A stretch of 64,000 nucleotides of DNA from NCBI GenBank assembly GCA_033807695.1, contig CM066310.1, positions 2,108,001 to 2,172,000 of the forward strand. Reading direction: 5' to 3'. The notes beneath the pieces were generated by a model, which saw nothing but the letters and a program-made list of their open reading frames with translations, ran no database searches and had not been told where the DNA came from. Below, piece by piece: positions 32,846-45,542 of the stretch (position 1 is the first letter of the stretch; the number at the start of each line of letters is the position of its first letter). The translations under genes and the position numbers were made by a program. Source of the stretch: Daedaleopsis sinensis. Lineage: Eukaryota; Basidiomycota; Agaricomycetes; Polyporales; Polyporaceae.

Positions 32846-34721
32846 AGTGTGGCGATCTGGCTAGACGGTGAGGTAAAGGTGGAGTTCATCAGGGAAGAGG
32901 ACACCTTTTGTGGGTGGTTTGTCCTCGAAACGCTCTGCGTTCTCACTGCCTTCGACGATCAGTTTGTCATTGAGTGCAGATAGGGCCATCGGCGGGATGG
33001 CGCTGCAGGTTTGTATGCGATGCGACGTGCTCCAGGCACCCAAGGCCTCTGCGCGCGAAGGAAATTGTATTGACCTGGGATAAAGCTGCATCAGAATGAG
33101 TCACGTCTGCCAGTTGCGTGAAGCAACGGTGCTAGATGTGTTCAAATCATCGGAGACGTACGGTGGCCGTGGAGTCATACCGAACCTGTGTTGAGAGTCC
33201 GCAGAACATGGGTGACAGATGAGCTGCCAGCTTCCGTCACGAGATCCAAATCGACGAGGCCACCGGCGTGCGTATGTATGCGGTCTTGGCATGCTACCTG
33301 ACTTGCTGTGAGCACGAGTAGATTATAACACATCCGATTCGGAGCGCTGGGCCACAGATCTTCTGTTGACAAACGCAGGGAAAGATAGAGACTTTAGAGA
33401 CAACAATTGCTAGCGCATGGACGAATGAAGCTCGCACGACCCAGTCATGCTGAGTCGGATGAATGGCCCAGGGTATAGTTCTTGTATGATGGTCGAGCTG
33501 GCTTTTGTCACAGATACTGCACTTGCGTCCGAGGAGCGAAAAGGCCACCTACAAATCATGAACGTTTGAACGTTGTAATTTCGAAACCTCAGGGCGTTTC
33601 GGAAAGTGTTTGGGGCGCTAGTTGCCTTTCGGGTATCGCCGAAGCAGTCTATGAACCCCGATAAGCGCTTGATACTTTTTCCTTCCTACCCTGCCAGGCC
33701 CTGGCCGTGCGCCGGTCCTTCCAACGACTAGTACTCTCCTTTTCCCTCAGAATTTCGTGCGGCTAGTACTCGGCGTTTCGACAGGTGAGTGTTCTCAGCA
33801 GTAAGGCGAGAGTTGATGTCGCGATATGCACTAATTAAGAAATCCAAGCACGCCGTAGCGACAGCTTCACCCCAATCCTGTCCGCGGTACCTCTGGCTAT
33901 TCAACGTTGCATCAGCATCCAGCGGTGCAAGGCCCAACCCTTTTCTAGCGTTAAATTATTGCTAATCAGAAGTAGTACTGCATATGGTATGATGACGATG
34001 ACTTGTACTCATGTTGTCAATCCGCTTCAAGCTACACCTACAGCAGATCGCGTGCATGCATCCTAACGTTTGACACGCAGGCAATGGACCTGTGAAATTC
34101 GGAGTACGAGAACTTGAACAGTTCAAAGTCCGGGGAACCGGTTCTACAGCATATGATTGAATCAGAACCCACAGTCGCTACGTGGTGCTACTTCTATCCC
34201 ACATCCGTGCGGACATCAGGTCGGATAGCAGCGCTCTGCCGCCACGCTCTCATGATTTCGCATCCGGCACGATCCGCACTCAACGCAGAAGGCGACGACC
34301 TTCTCACAAAGGCTAATCAAGCTACTCACGCTTAAAAGGATGTTCTAGCTGCTTAGCTTTTTACCACAATCAGGATCACCACTGTTGCGTGTCAGACGCA
34401 ATGCTATCCGACTGGGATGAACGTTCTACGGTGCTACCTTGGAGCGAGGAATTTGCGGTTGCCTCGGGCCATGTAGTAGTGCTCTTCTAGGCGGTACCGA
34501 AAGCTACAGCTTCTGTGCCTTTCAAGGGGGAGGGGCCTGAGCACCAGGCTTCCTGACACCATTTACGTGCTATTATCAGGTGACCACGCGAAGCGTCGGC
34601 CCTCGCACACTTTTCGGTAGTTTTGCACAACAGGGCTCTTATATGCAACGGTCCCAATAGCTACGTGGTAAGCCCTCGTTTTGACACTCTGTGCTGTTTA
34701 CACCTTGCGAGCCCACCGAAC
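32846..34721. other. intergenic, no gene seen
   Basis: About 1.9 kb without a supported gene. It should contain the promoters of GH79 copy 2 and of the first 7TM gene. Confidence 0.35.
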
Positions 34722-36264
34722 ATGCTGTCTTTGCAAGCAGCGAGCATCTTCTCAACGACAGTCGAGGCTGTCCTGTATGGTAAGCTGCAATTCATCAGCT
34801 TCCGAATAATGGGCGGATCAATGGACGGAAGTACTGATCTAAATATCATGTCAGGGTACTCGGTGTTCATGTTCATGCTCGCGATGTACATCATGCTGCG
34901 GGACAAGTCCAGGCGGCGGGTCAACTATGCAATGGTCGCAGCTGGTTGTTCTCTCCTCGCTCTTTCAACTGCGGTAAGCTCTATTGTTTCACTGAATATT
35001 TTTCGGCTCTTCATTTCTCTCACAGGAAATGGCTGTCAATATCGCACGGGTGTATCAAGGTTTCGTCTCGAAAGGGCCAACAATGCAAGGAGGGCCGGAA
35101 GCGTATTTCGCGAGCGTCTCGGAGGCCACATTCGTATTGAAGAGCTGCCTTTACAATGCTCAAACGCTCGTCCTCGACGCCGTAGTAGTGAGTAATCCGA
35201 ACGTCACTAGCTGAACATCGCTAACTGCGCTGCTCAGATTTACCGGACATATGTAGTATGGCAAACCCTGCTCATTGTCATTGTTCCGGTCATCGGTTGG
35301 TGTGGCCTTCTAGGTACGACTACTCCTCTGTCTGCTTCTTTCGCTTTCTTACCAAACATACCATCTTAGCGGGATCGATCGGTCTCAACATTGCTCTGGC
35401 GACAGCTTCCTCGCACAAGAGCGATGTATTCGCGGTTCAAACCGGACAATGGATAACGTCGGTCTACTCCCTCACTCTAGCTACGAACCTTTCATCGACC
35501 AGTGAGTGCGACCCTGTCTTCATCTACGTGCTCCTCATGAACCCCCCTCTATAATGACAGTGCTTTTGGCGTTCAAGATCTGGACAGTGACCCGGAGGTC
35601 CGCGCAGTATCGGTCGAGCAACTTCCTTACGCCAGTGTTGCGGGTCATCATCGAGAGCGGCGCTATCTATTCGATGACGATCACTGCCGCGCTCATTTCG
35701 TTCGTCGTCAAGTCGAACGGCGTGTACGTCATGCTTGACTTAGTGAGTACATTCTCCCCCCCTCATTTGGTCCGTGCTACTCGCTCATCTTGTAATCCTC
35801 CGCGCCCACTCGCTACCGGTGCCCTGCGAACGCGACTCACACTCGCCTCTTCCTGTCCCCCACTCCACTAGATCTCGCCCATCATCTCGATCGTGTTCAA
35901 CATGCTCATCATCCGCATCGGGATTGCAAGCGAGCGCAGCTTCGGCGGCGGCACCTCAGGCACAAACCAGGGCACCTGGGCCGCCGCCGAGCGCGCCGGG
36001 TTGCGCAGGCGCCAGGACATCTCGTACGCGCTCAAGGACCTCAAGGTCGAGATCACGCAGGTCGTCGAGGACGACTCCGAGTACATGCGCTCTCCGCAGG
36101 ACGCGGACATGGACACGGACGCGGGCATCTCGTTCGCACGCCCGGAGGCGCATGCGGGGTACAAGGGCGCGCCGCTCGGCATGTCGAGCGCAGACCGGGA
36201 GTCACCGAGCGAGTCAGGGTCCACGATTCGCTCGGCGGGGGTGTTCGACCATGAGATTGTGTAG
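34722..36264 (+). CDS. seven-TM membrane protein, Agaricomycete family (copy 1)
   Basis: Multi-pass membrane protein of unknown function, start at 34722 (MLSLQAASIFSTTVEAVLYG). Seven exons follow the pattern of its two paralogs. Hydrophobic segments in order: SIFSTTVEAVLYG; GYSVFMFMLAMYIML; NYAMVAAGCSLLALSTA; VVWQTLLIVIVPVIGWCGLL; WITSVYSLTLATNL; GAIYSMTITAALISFVV; ISIVFNMLIIRIGIASE. Conserved soluble blocks are NIARVYQGFVSKGPTMQGGP and CLYNAQTLVLDAVVIYRTYV. The C-terminal tail of about 110 aa is cytoplasmic, charged and variable (VEITQVVEDDSEYMRSPQDA). The layout resembles GPCR-like proteins, but no known receptor motif is visible. First of three tandem paralogs. Confidence 0.8.
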
Positions 36265-37232
36265 GGTCAGCACCGGTCATGCGGCGTCCGCAGGACTCGG
36301 GGGCGATGAGGGTGGGTTCTCGTGTGGACGCTTTCACTGGTATGTCTGGGGACGATCCTGCCTGGGTACCGAGTCTTGGACGCATGGACCATAAATAGTT
36401 CAATATGCTTGACTTTCCACAAGGGTATGAGAAGCATCTCACTGAGCCTGGCATGATGGCTTAGGCTCGTCCCGTCCATTTCCAAGCTACCTCGCTGCGC
36501 GAATGCCGGTTCTTCTAAGATCTAGTGGAGATCTGCGCTAATGATATTGAGTTTCGCCATCCGCTTGGACCGACGTGCTCATGGAACGGTGGACAGTACT
36601 TAAAGATGGTTGGTGCGACCGGCCTATATGAGGTAAGCAACTGAAATTTCTCTATCACCGTCACGTACTCTCGCTGATACAGCCGGTTGCATCAGCGCCT
36701 GCAGAGCTCTACAGTCATCTCGTTCAACATCAAGTTAAACTATCCCGCACGTACGTTCATACACAATGCAGGCTCACTGCGAATATGTGTCTGGGTCGCA
36801 ATGTTGTCCCTTCAGGCGCGACATTAGGTGCAACGAAACGTGGTCGGCGCCGGCTTGTAAAGTGGACGCGCCTGCACTTCTCTCGGAAAGAAGCATAGCA
36901 ACGTGTACGATACTTCTCCTCCCCAATCAGCAAGACGTCTCCTCACCTATTCTCACACGACACGGACCCTATGCGCGTCTCCGTCGGCGCGCATGTCCTT
37001 CTTGGGACATCCAAGCCAAACCGCGCTGTCCGCCGAACCAGAGAATCAGTGGGCCGGAGTCGCCGCTTGGTCGTCATCTCGGAAGTGGAGATGCACAGGT
37101 CCTGTTTACTTACTTAAACCTTTCACTGTTGCGACGCCTCGACAGCCTCCCCCCACCTCTTTGTTGGGTCAGGCAGTACATGACGCCTTCTTCACTTGTA
37201 AGTACTAACCTAGACTCGGACTCTTCCCCGAC
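36265..37232. other. intergenic between 7TM copies 1 and 2
   Basis: No supported gene; presumed terminator and promoter region. Confidence 0.35.
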
Positions 37233-38734
37233 ATGCTCTCCTTGAGCCAAGCGACTATTCTTTCTACCACGCTAGCCGGGATACTCTACGGTGAGTGCTC
37301 TATGATACGTGTTTCCCACCACAGGACATCTGAGAGCCGAATTGCAGGGTTCTCTGTGTACATGATGGCGCTCACTCTCCAGACGCTGTTCCGAAACCAC
37401 CGAAAGCGAAGGCTGAACTACAGTATGGTCGCGTCTGCGGTTGCACTACTACTGCTTTCTTCCGCGGTAGGTGCACTCCCACTGCTTATATGAGAGTTGA
37501 CACGATGGTCATTCGTAGGAGATGGGAGTAAATATCGCGCGACTCTACGAGGGTTTCATCACCAACGGACCCGCCCTACCCGGAGGACCGGAGAGCTACT
37601 TCTCTTCCGCCAGTGCGACCTTCCTAGTGAAGAGCTGTTTGTACAATGCGCAAACAATCATACTGGATGCTGTTGTCGTAAGTCGTTCATACTGACTAAC
37701 CGCGCGGCACAGCATAGTCTGACCCTCTCTCTAGATATATCGTGCGCTCGTCGTGTGGCAGAATTACTTCGTGATCGCGGTACCGTTCTTCGGCTGGTGC
37801 GGCCTTGTAGGTACGTTGCATCCCCGCGCTTTTCAAGTTTGGAGCTCACCATGACAGCTGCAATTGACTAGCTTCCTGTGTGGGGCTGAACATCTCTTTC
37901 TCGCGAATGTCGATCGACACAGAAGCACGCAATCTAATCGGGGTCGTCACTGGGCATTGGATAACCGCCGTTTACACACTCACACTAGCCACGAACCTGC
38001 TAACAACATGTATGTGGGTGTACTACGCCATCATGCTGGAATCGATGCTAATCTGCGAACATTGCAGTCATACTAGCGCTGCGGATATGGAGCGTTGCAC
38101 GTCGGTCGGCCCCATACATGGCGGAAAGCAGTCTCGCTCCGATCCTACGGACCGTCATCGAGAGCGGTGCCATCTATACGGTCACGATCATCGTCGCGCT
38201 CGTAACCTTCGCTCTCAAATCGAATATCGCATATATCATCCTAGATATGGTACGTGCGACTCAGTAGGGTTGTTTGGGCCCCTCCCGACCAATCCCGGCT
38301 CACGCTCGCCCAAGATCTCTCCAGTAATCCTGATCGTCTTCAGCATGATCATCGTGCGGGTGGGCGCCGCCAGCGAGTCAGACAGACACAACCTCAGCTC
38401 CGCACGCACACGAAGCTGGGCTCCGCAGGCTGTCCGCCGTGGTGACGCCAGTAGCTTCCATATGCAGGAGATCGCTGTCGAGATCACGGAGGTCGTTCAC
38501 CGCAAAACAGACGACTCACCGGTGGGAGATGTCAAGTCTCCCCCCGGAATCTATTCAGGTGCGGACTCTGAGGCTGAAGATAGCAAGCCCCGTACGCGGC
38601 CCGAAGCTGCATCTACAGTCTCCGGAGGTCACACGAGGGAGGAGGACCTTGTCAAGGGTCCGGAGTCTTCTTCTGTGTCAGGTACTACGGCGGCCGACGT
38701 CCTCCAACGAATCCAGTCGATAGTCTCATTGTAA
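37233..38734 (+). CDS. seven-TM membrane protein, Agaricomycete family (copy 2)
   Basis: Start at 37233 (MLSLSQATILSTTLAGILYG); same exon pattern as copy 1. Conserved blocks: GFSVYMMALTLQTLF, NYSMVASAVALLLLSSA, NIARLYEGFITNGPALPGGP, CLYNAQTIILDAVVIYRALV, VVWQNYFVIAVPFFGWCGLV, WITAVYTLTLATNLLTT, RTVIESGAIYTVTIIVALVT, ISPVILIVFSMIIVRVGAAS. The tail repeats the VEITEVV motif of copy 1, then diverges and is acidic/Ser-rich. Function unknown; probably a plasma-membrane or endomembrane protein. Confidence 0.8.
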
Positions 38735-39053
38735 CAATCATGTAATGCTGCTATACGGACAGTACGTACTGCCTGAATGTTCTGGCATCTATCTAGTACG
38801 TTGTGCAGAATGTCTTACCCTAATGTTGAATAGAGCTGTCAATCATCGCTATTGCACGTTACCGCCGCGATGCCGTGTCTATCGTTTCGCGACCTGAGGC
38901 TGAGGTCTGAGAGTTACTTTCCAGCACTAAAGCCCGGGCGCCCAGCCTCCCAGACTAGAATGTTTTCAGCCATCCCACGCTCTTTGAACGGAACGTACCT
39001 TGTTTCGTGTCCTTCACTTAGCGCTGCTGCCGCTTCGTCAACGTTCCTTCCCT
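38735..39053. other. intergenic between 7TM copy 2 and hydrolase copy 1
   Basis: No gene seen. Same-strand spacing of 319 bp suggests separate promoters. Confidence 0.35.
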
Positions 39054-40337
39054 ATGACCATGCTCGTCGCGGGCGGATTGTATACTGCGTTCGACTCAGG
39101 CCCAGTGACAGGTAGCCCGAACTACGTCACCTTGGTCATACTCCATGGCTTCGTCTGGCACAGTGGTGAGCATCACCTGCTGCGGGATAGGAAGCAATGT
39201 CAACGTAACTCACAATCAAGCTCATGGACACCCAGGAAGCTTTTCGAGGCTGATCCCGATTTCAAAGGACTACAACGCTCGACTCGTACTCGTGCATCGC
39301 AGAGACTACCCGGGGAGCGCACCGCTTGAAAATGAAGAGTTGACTGCGTTACGGATAACGGCGGAGAATCTGGACGGGACGGAAGACGCTGGAGCCAAGC
39401 AGAGAGCCGATGAGTACATGCGGCGCCGAGCACACGAAGTGCACAACTTTCTAGAAGATCTCGTTGGACGGGGTGCAGTGATCCCTCTGCAGTCGGACGG
39501 TGCTGGTGGGATGATTCTAGTAGGATGGTCTATGGGAGCAATCTGGATGAACGCGTTTCTTGCATACGCATCCTCATACCCCGGTGATCGTGAAAAGCTC
39601 CCTGAATACCTGAAGCGCGTAGTCTGCTATGGTATGATGACTAGATCATTGTCGTATGCATGTGTTACTGAAGACACGTACCCCACAGACTCTGCCTACC
39701 ACATCATCGGATATCCCTTGGTCCCCGATAGCTACAACCCGTTCTTCGACTCTACCCTCAGCATGGATGAGAAAGAGAAGGTGTTCAATGCCTGGATTAC
39801 CGGGTACTTCTCACACGGAGACACGCTGGAGACACTTGCGCGGCGCACGCCCCTGCAGCATCCGCGCCCTACCATCGAGTCCTTTACTCCAGAAGACATT
39901 GTCTCCATGACACATCCGCCCCCCGGGGGACCACAAGGCTCGGATTCCCTACTTCTGCGCATCGGAATCAGCACCGGAGTGTTCGATGCGAACAGAAAGG
40001 CGGCGCTTTTCCTCACTGGGGCTGAGGGCGGCGATGTCGGGCTGTCGCCGATCTCCGCTTGGAGGAACGTGGAGATGCGATATGTCTATTGCGCTCGGGG
40101 CCTGTGGGAGTCCACGTACGGCATGTGGCTTCTCCGTTCCGAGCTTGAAGTGGCAAAAACAAAGGGCATTCCTATGAGAAAAGTTCAGGTAGTGCGTATT
40201 TTGCAGGGAAACCACTTCGTGAGTACCATATATCGAGATGTGCGGAAAGAGGTACTGAGGTCATGCGTCAGGCTCACTGGGACTGCCCTGACTCGACGAT
40301 GAAGGCGTTTGTAGAGTCGGACGTCGTTGTGGTCTAA
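39054..40337 (+). CDS. alpha/beta-hydrolase (copy 1)
   Basis: Start at 39054 (MTMLVAGGLYTAF). Four exons; the introns are at HSG, after VVCY, and after GNHF. The fold is shown by the oxyanion-side HGFVWHSG, LVLVHRRDYPGSAP, the nucleophile elbow VGWSMGA (catalytic Ser) and the late His in QGNHF. The substrate is unknown; a cap region with DPTL/PPPxxxT motifs is shared with the two paralogs. It ends VVVV at 40337. No signal peptide is seen, so it is probably cytosolic. Its only relatives in the window are at 43779 and 45543, each close to a 7TM gene of the cluster. Confidence 0.82.
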
Positions 40338-41441
40338 AATTGTTTAGCTTGTACCTCAGTAAGCGCCGACTGTTGGCAGTGTCAGGCACATGTGTTCAAT
40401 CTCCGATGGACGTTTTGTATCCCCGACCGACTTCGTCAGCGACTGCGAGTCGACGAAATCGAATGCCGCATCAATTCCCTGGACTGTTAGACGAGCGCCC
40501 CTCCTCGTCCTCCTCCCACGTCTACTTTGTCGGACTGGCTAATATGGCCATCAGACTGCTAGCTTTCACAACAGATCTACGACTACCGCATCATCTTACC
40601 GGACTACCAAACTACTCAAGCGGAAAGTCTGCCGCGTCATGAGCCTGTTCCAAGTCACCTAACTTGAAGTTATCTCCCACTGCGGTCGTAGAAGCCTCTT
40701 TGGTACGTAAAGGTACCCATCTCAGCAACGGTGGATGTCCAGAAAACTGATGACAGTTGGAAATTGACTTAGACTCTGCGATTGATCATCTCACCGTACA
40801 CTTCGTGCGGAATCGTTCCCAATATACATGGGTGTCCTTGCAACCTCAAACCCCTTTCAGTTGGCGAACTCGGTACGTTGGGGTCCTGACAGATCGCTAC
40901 GAGACGCCACACGGTCCAGGATTTATTTACATAGGTCAGTAAAGGCCTCTTCGGGCATCTTTCGGCATCATTACGCAAAGGACCAGGCCGCGCTTCGAGC
41001 CCTCGCTCGCCCTCCTCAGCGACCGCGACTTATCATGACCGGGGCGGCTTGGGGTAATAGTGATGTGCTGCGAATGTTGGATGATGATCATCCCTGAGGT
41101 ATGTCTTCCATTCTGTTTAAGCTCTCCTTGGCGAGAAGCGTCAGTAACTACGTCGTCCTTCACCACTTCTCTAGCAACCCGTCGGCCTGCTACGCGAGAT
41201 TTCTCGTTATCGACCTTCTCTCGGCGGCTCTCATTACTCACGGCTGGGTTCGAAGAACATTCGGTGATGGATTGCAGTTCTAGTGGAGACGGAGGCCCGA
41301 CGAGGCCTGCGAACCGAGCGGGGGTAGCAGCTCCGTCGAGGTTGCATAAGAGATGCCTGCGGACAGGATTCGTCTCTTAGTCTGGACTCTGGTGCTGCTC
41401 GGACACTGGTTGCGTCTTGTTTTCTTCTACGTCCGTCCAGC
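40338..41441. other. intergenic between hydrolase copy 1 and 7TM copy 3
   Basis: No supported gene in about 1.1 kb. Confidence 0.35.
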
Positions 41442-42884
41442 ATGATGCTCCTGTACCAGGCGAGTATCTTTTCAACTTTCTTTGAGGGGATGCTCTATGG
41501 TGAGATTGCATCATGCCAATTTTCTGCCGTCAGCTGACGTCGAAGCACGCAGGGTTCTCTGTGCTTTTGTTCATTATGACGGTGTGGTTCCTCGGGAAGA
41601 GAAACAAACGTCGGGTTAGTTACGCCATGCTGGGGGCCTCGTGTGCTCTTACTTTGCTTTCGACAGCGGTGAGTCGACGTTGCAAAGCCTTGACTGCGGA
41701 GCACTAACTGATTCAGCGTTGCAGGATGTCGCAGTGAACGTCGCCAGGATGTATCAAGGTCTCGTCTCCGTCGGACCGACGCTTGTTGGAGGGCCGGAGC
41801 AGTATTTCGACGACGACACTCGCGTCACGTACATCATCAGGAATTGTCTGTGGGCTATGGAGACTCTGATACTCGATGCGGTATTGGTGCGTGACATGAT
41901 TTTCGGGCATAACGTCTTTGACTCACCTTATCAAACACCTAATCGTCGTTCTTCACGGCGGCTAGATCTACAGAACGTACGTGGTCTGGCAAAGTTTTGC
42001 GGTTATTGTCATACCGAGCTTGGGATGGTGCGGGCTTCTTGGTAATGTCGCAGTCTTCATTCTATGCCCATTCTTTCTTGTTCAAACAACCATCAGTCAC
42101 GGCGATCGGGACCAACATCATACGTGCCAACCGACACAGCGCGCTTTTCGCGGTCGAGATCGGGTCATGGATCACCACTATGTTCGTCCTTGACCTGTCC
42201 ACAAACCTCGTCGCTACTTGTAAGTCTTGTGCAGCTGCTCTGATGCTGTTCCTAATCAGTCGCCTCCACTGTTCCAGCCATGCTTGCCTACAAGATCAAT
42301 TTCGTCATCCGGAAGACATCGCAGCTCCGGTCGAGCAGTGGCCTCTCACCTTTCCTTCGCGTCGTCATCGAGAGTGGAGCTCTCTACTCTGCGACCATCC
42401 TGGTCGGACTCATCCTCTTCCTCGTCCGATCGGACGGATTTTTCGTTGTGAGCGACTTGGTGCGTTCCCCGCCTCCTTGCCGACGAGGCCGAGATGACCG
42501 TTTTAGCGCCAGTACTGACTCCTCTCGTCTCTCCCACAGACGTCGCCCGTTATCTCCATCGTCTTCAACATGATCTTCGTCCGGCTGGGACTCTCACAGG
42601 AACTAGGACCGTACCACCGCTCCAATGACGTCGAGCAAACCGACACGAGCTTCGTGGTCATCCTCGCCCCACACGAGAATCCCGAGGATCCCGACTTCCG
42701 AGGTGACGACCTCTTCCGACGCCGGTCTGCGCTGGGTCCGGATGGCGAGCACGGCGACGACATAATGAAGATAACAGAGATGTACCTCACGGATGAGGAC
42801 ATGCAGGACGCCGGAGAGATGCACTGTCGGCACTCTATCGACGGCATCTTGAAGGTACCGCCTGCCGTCTTCTATGCCAGGTGA
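41442..42884 (+). CDS. seven-TM membrane protein, Agaricomycete family (copy 3)
   Basis: Start at 41442 (MMLLYQASIFSTFFEGMLYG), with the same gene structure as copies 1 and 2. Blocks: GFSVLLFIMTVWFLGK, YAMLGASCALTLLSTA, NVARMYQGLVSVGPTLVGGP, LWAMETLILDAVL, VVWQSFAVIVIPSLGWCGLL, WITTMFVLDLSTNLVAT, RVVIESGALYSATILVGLIL, ISIVFNMIFVRLGLSQE. The tail is acidic (EDPDFRGDDLFRRRS, TDEDMQDAGEMH) and unlike the other two. The last dozen codons and the stop lie in the first unit of a 237-bp tandem triplication, so the present C-terminus and 3' UTR are tied to that array. Confidence 0.8.
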
Positions 42885-43560
42885 CTGGATAAGGCGAATT
42901 CTACTGGAAGGAATCGACCTGCAGACGATGGAAAAGATTGTAACCGAATGTGACATGGACACCACCCATCGTGTTGTAACAACATTTCGTTCTAAGTACT
43001 TGCTGGACAGGGTTCAGAGTTATGGACCATACTGTGGCGCGCCTGCATGTATCTAGCCAAGCGCCATATTGGAAGAAGCTGTTTCTTGAAGGTACCGCCT
43101 GCCGTCTTCTATGCCAGGTGACTGGATAAGGCGAATTCTACTGGAAGGAATCGACCTGCAGACGATGGAAAAGATTGTAACCGAATGTGACATGGACACC
43201 ACCCATCGTGTTGTAACAACATTTCGTTCTAAGTACTTGCTGGACAGGGTTCAGAGTTATGGACCATACTGTGGCGCGCCTGCATGTATCTAGCCAAGCG
43301 TCATATTGGAAGAAGCTGTTTCTTGAAGGTACCGCCTGCCGTCTTCTATGCCAGGTGACTGGATAAGGCGAATTCTACTGGAAGGAATCGACCTGCAGAC
43401 GATGGAAAAGATTGTAACCGAATGTGACATGGACACCACCCATCGTGTTGTAACAACATTTCGTTTTAAGTACTTGCTGGACAGGGTTCAGAGTTATGGA
43501 CCATACTGTGGCGCGCCTGCCGCATGTATCTAGCCAAGCGCCATATTGGAAGAAGCTGTT
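42847..43560. repeat. 237-bp tandem repeat, three copies, across the 7TM-3 stop codon
   Basis: Units start near 42851, 43088 and 43325 (period exactly 237). They differ at only a few sites: one C/T in unit 2 (near 43300), one C/T in unit 3 (near 43466), and a 3-bp insertion in unit 3 (near 43520). Each holds an identical open frame of about 60 codons from GTG, but unit 1 also holds the real stop of 7TM-3 (42882-42884), so I read it as duplicated 3' gene end plus UTR. The array ends about 220 bp before hydrolase copy 2. Confidence 0.92.
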
Positions 43561-43778
43561 ATAGCTCCAATCTTCCCTCTGGCAGACCGCAACCGAAGTG
43601 ACTGGTCGTCTACCACCTTCTCGCCGGTATCGTGTCGTAATTGTGCGTGCCCCTCACCCTCTTTATGGCTATATTGCAGTCCCGAACTATAGCGACGCAG
43701 TCTCATATAACGGTCAGCTCCGTGGCTTACTCTCTTCAGCATTACCATTATCGACTAATCATCCCCTTCATCGACACA

Positions 43779-45083
43779 ATGGCAAAGCCGACTCTCCACA
43801 TCCTGCGCGACTCTGGTGCTCCCGTCGGTAACACTGATTACACGACCCTAGTCCTCCTTCACGGGTATGCCTGGCACAGCGGTGAGCTCCCATTCACCGC
43901 GCAGAGTCTCGCAGCTAACGTCTCCGAGTCAGGTATCTTCTCGAAACTCCTCCCACTCGCAAGCAAGCAAAACACCCGTGTTGTCCTTGTGAACAGGCGC
44001 GACTACCCCGGCGCGACGCCGTACACCGACGACGAACGCGCTGTGCTTCGAGATGCCGAGAAGGATCCCACCGCGGCGCACGCTGAGCTGATGAAGTACA
44101 TGGAAAACCGTGCCAGAGAGGTGTACGACCTTCTCGTCCACTTCGTGGCTGAAAACGACATACCACCTGCCCGCCCCGAGGCTAACGCAGGCGGGATAGT
44201 CCTTGGGGGGTGGTCCTTTGCCGCCGCCTGGATGACTGCCCTCCTCTCGAAAATCCAGGCAGGGGCCTTCCCGGTCAACGATGTCGACCTCGGAGCGTAC
44301 ATGCGGCGCGTTATCCTCCACGGCGCGTAAATCTCGTCCCACGTCCTGCCACACCAGCCTGAGCTCTGACACTAGTGTCTGTCCACAGATGCCCCGTTCC
44401 ATGTGCTCGGCTACCCACCGCTATCTGCAGACCCGGCCGGAAACCCGCTCTTCGACCGCACGCTCCCTCCAGGGGAGATGACGCAACGCTTCGCGAGCTG
44501 GGTCAGCGGGTACTTCCAGCACGAAAGCTTGGTCGACGGGAGCGCAGTCCCGGAAGAGGTGCAGGTGGAACGCTATGCCTCACAGACCACTCCGCCGCCC
44601 ACGTTCACAACGCTCACCGCCGAAGAGCTTACCTCTACTCTGTACACGCCGCCGGGGGACGCTGGAGGGTCTGACTGCATCCTCATCAACGTCGGGAACA
44701 CGTCTGGGGTCTTCGGAAGACTGTGCAAGGACGCGCTCTTGCTACGATCCCCTGCCGAGACTGGGGTTGATGCATGGGGCGCTGTCGAGGTCCGCTACGT
44801 ATGGTGCGACCGTTCCATCTGGGAGTGCGTATGGGGGGCCCTGGCCATGAAGAAGGACGTGCAAGAAGCGAGGAAGGCCGGTGTGGAGATCAGGAACGTG
44901 ACCTTTGCGCGGATAAAAGACTCCAACCATTTCGTGAGTATCTTTCTATTCCTCTTCGTTATGATGTTAATGAACAGTTGCTGATTTCTTGATACGACTT
45001 CTTGGCGGCTACAGGTCCATTGGGATGAGCCCGAGCGCGCTATCCAGGCATTCCTTGCTGCCGCGGAAGAGATTGAACAGTAG
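43779..45083 (+). CDS. alpha/beta-hydrolase (copy 2)
   Basis: Start at 43779 (MAKPTLHILRDSGAPVGNTD). Blocks: LVLLHGYAWHSG, VVLVNRRDYPGATPYTDDE, nucleophile elbow GGWSFAAAW, FHVLGYPPLSADPAGNPLFD, WVSGYFQHESL, YTPPGDAGGSDCIL, VRYVWCDRSIWECVWG, and the late His in KDSNHF followed after the last intron by VHWDEPERAIQAFLAA. The intron after VILHG lacks the GT donor seen in both paralogs: the matching place reads G then GCGCGT. Using GC there keeps the frame (H-D-APFHVLG). The nearby GTAAAT would shift it. Otherwise intact. Confidence 0.8.
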
Positions 45084-45542
45084 ACGTCACCCCACTCGTC
45101 TCTGTATGTCTGCGAAGGAAGTGCCGTACCAAAGACCATAGTGATGTTTCGTAAATGTCCGATCACATAAATACGACATGGTGATTAACCATCGAGTTCG
45201 GTCATGAAGAAATCTTCAGGAAGACACACTGTGGTCATAACAGCAAGCTCCGGCTTACGAACACGGCACGCACGAGCCGCTCCAAAGTACCTGACTTACC
45301 GAGCGGCGGAGATGCGCACCTTATACCATCTCACACGCTCGTGCTTCTCGCAAAGATGCCGTTCTGATCCCTCCGAATATATCCTTCAAGCTCTCTCTCT
45401 CGGAGAAGAATGGCGTGGGTGTACGTGCGACTTTCGGGATCTGACAGCTTCTAGTGTCCACCATAACATAAGCACTCAGCAACATCGTCGCAGCGGTCGC
45501 CCTTAGGTCAATACTTCCATCCACGGACCTCGGCGCAATACC
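45084..45542. other. intergenic between hydrolase copies 2 and 3
   Basis: No gene seen. Confidence 0.35.

Noticed and set aside
40338..41441. A further gene between hydrolase 1 and 7TM 3
   Set aside because: Frames up to about 106 aa show no similarity to either cluster family and no domain.
34722..42884. The 7TM proteins as STE3-type pheromone receptors at a mating locus
   Set aside because: I see no STE3 motifs, no CaaX pheromone gene nearby and no mating-locus partner genes.
42874..43533. Three tandem 60-aa frames as a repeated peptide gene
   Set aside because: They start at GTG, follow directly from the duplicated 3' end of 7TM-3, and contain no signal or known motif; duplicated UTR explains them better.
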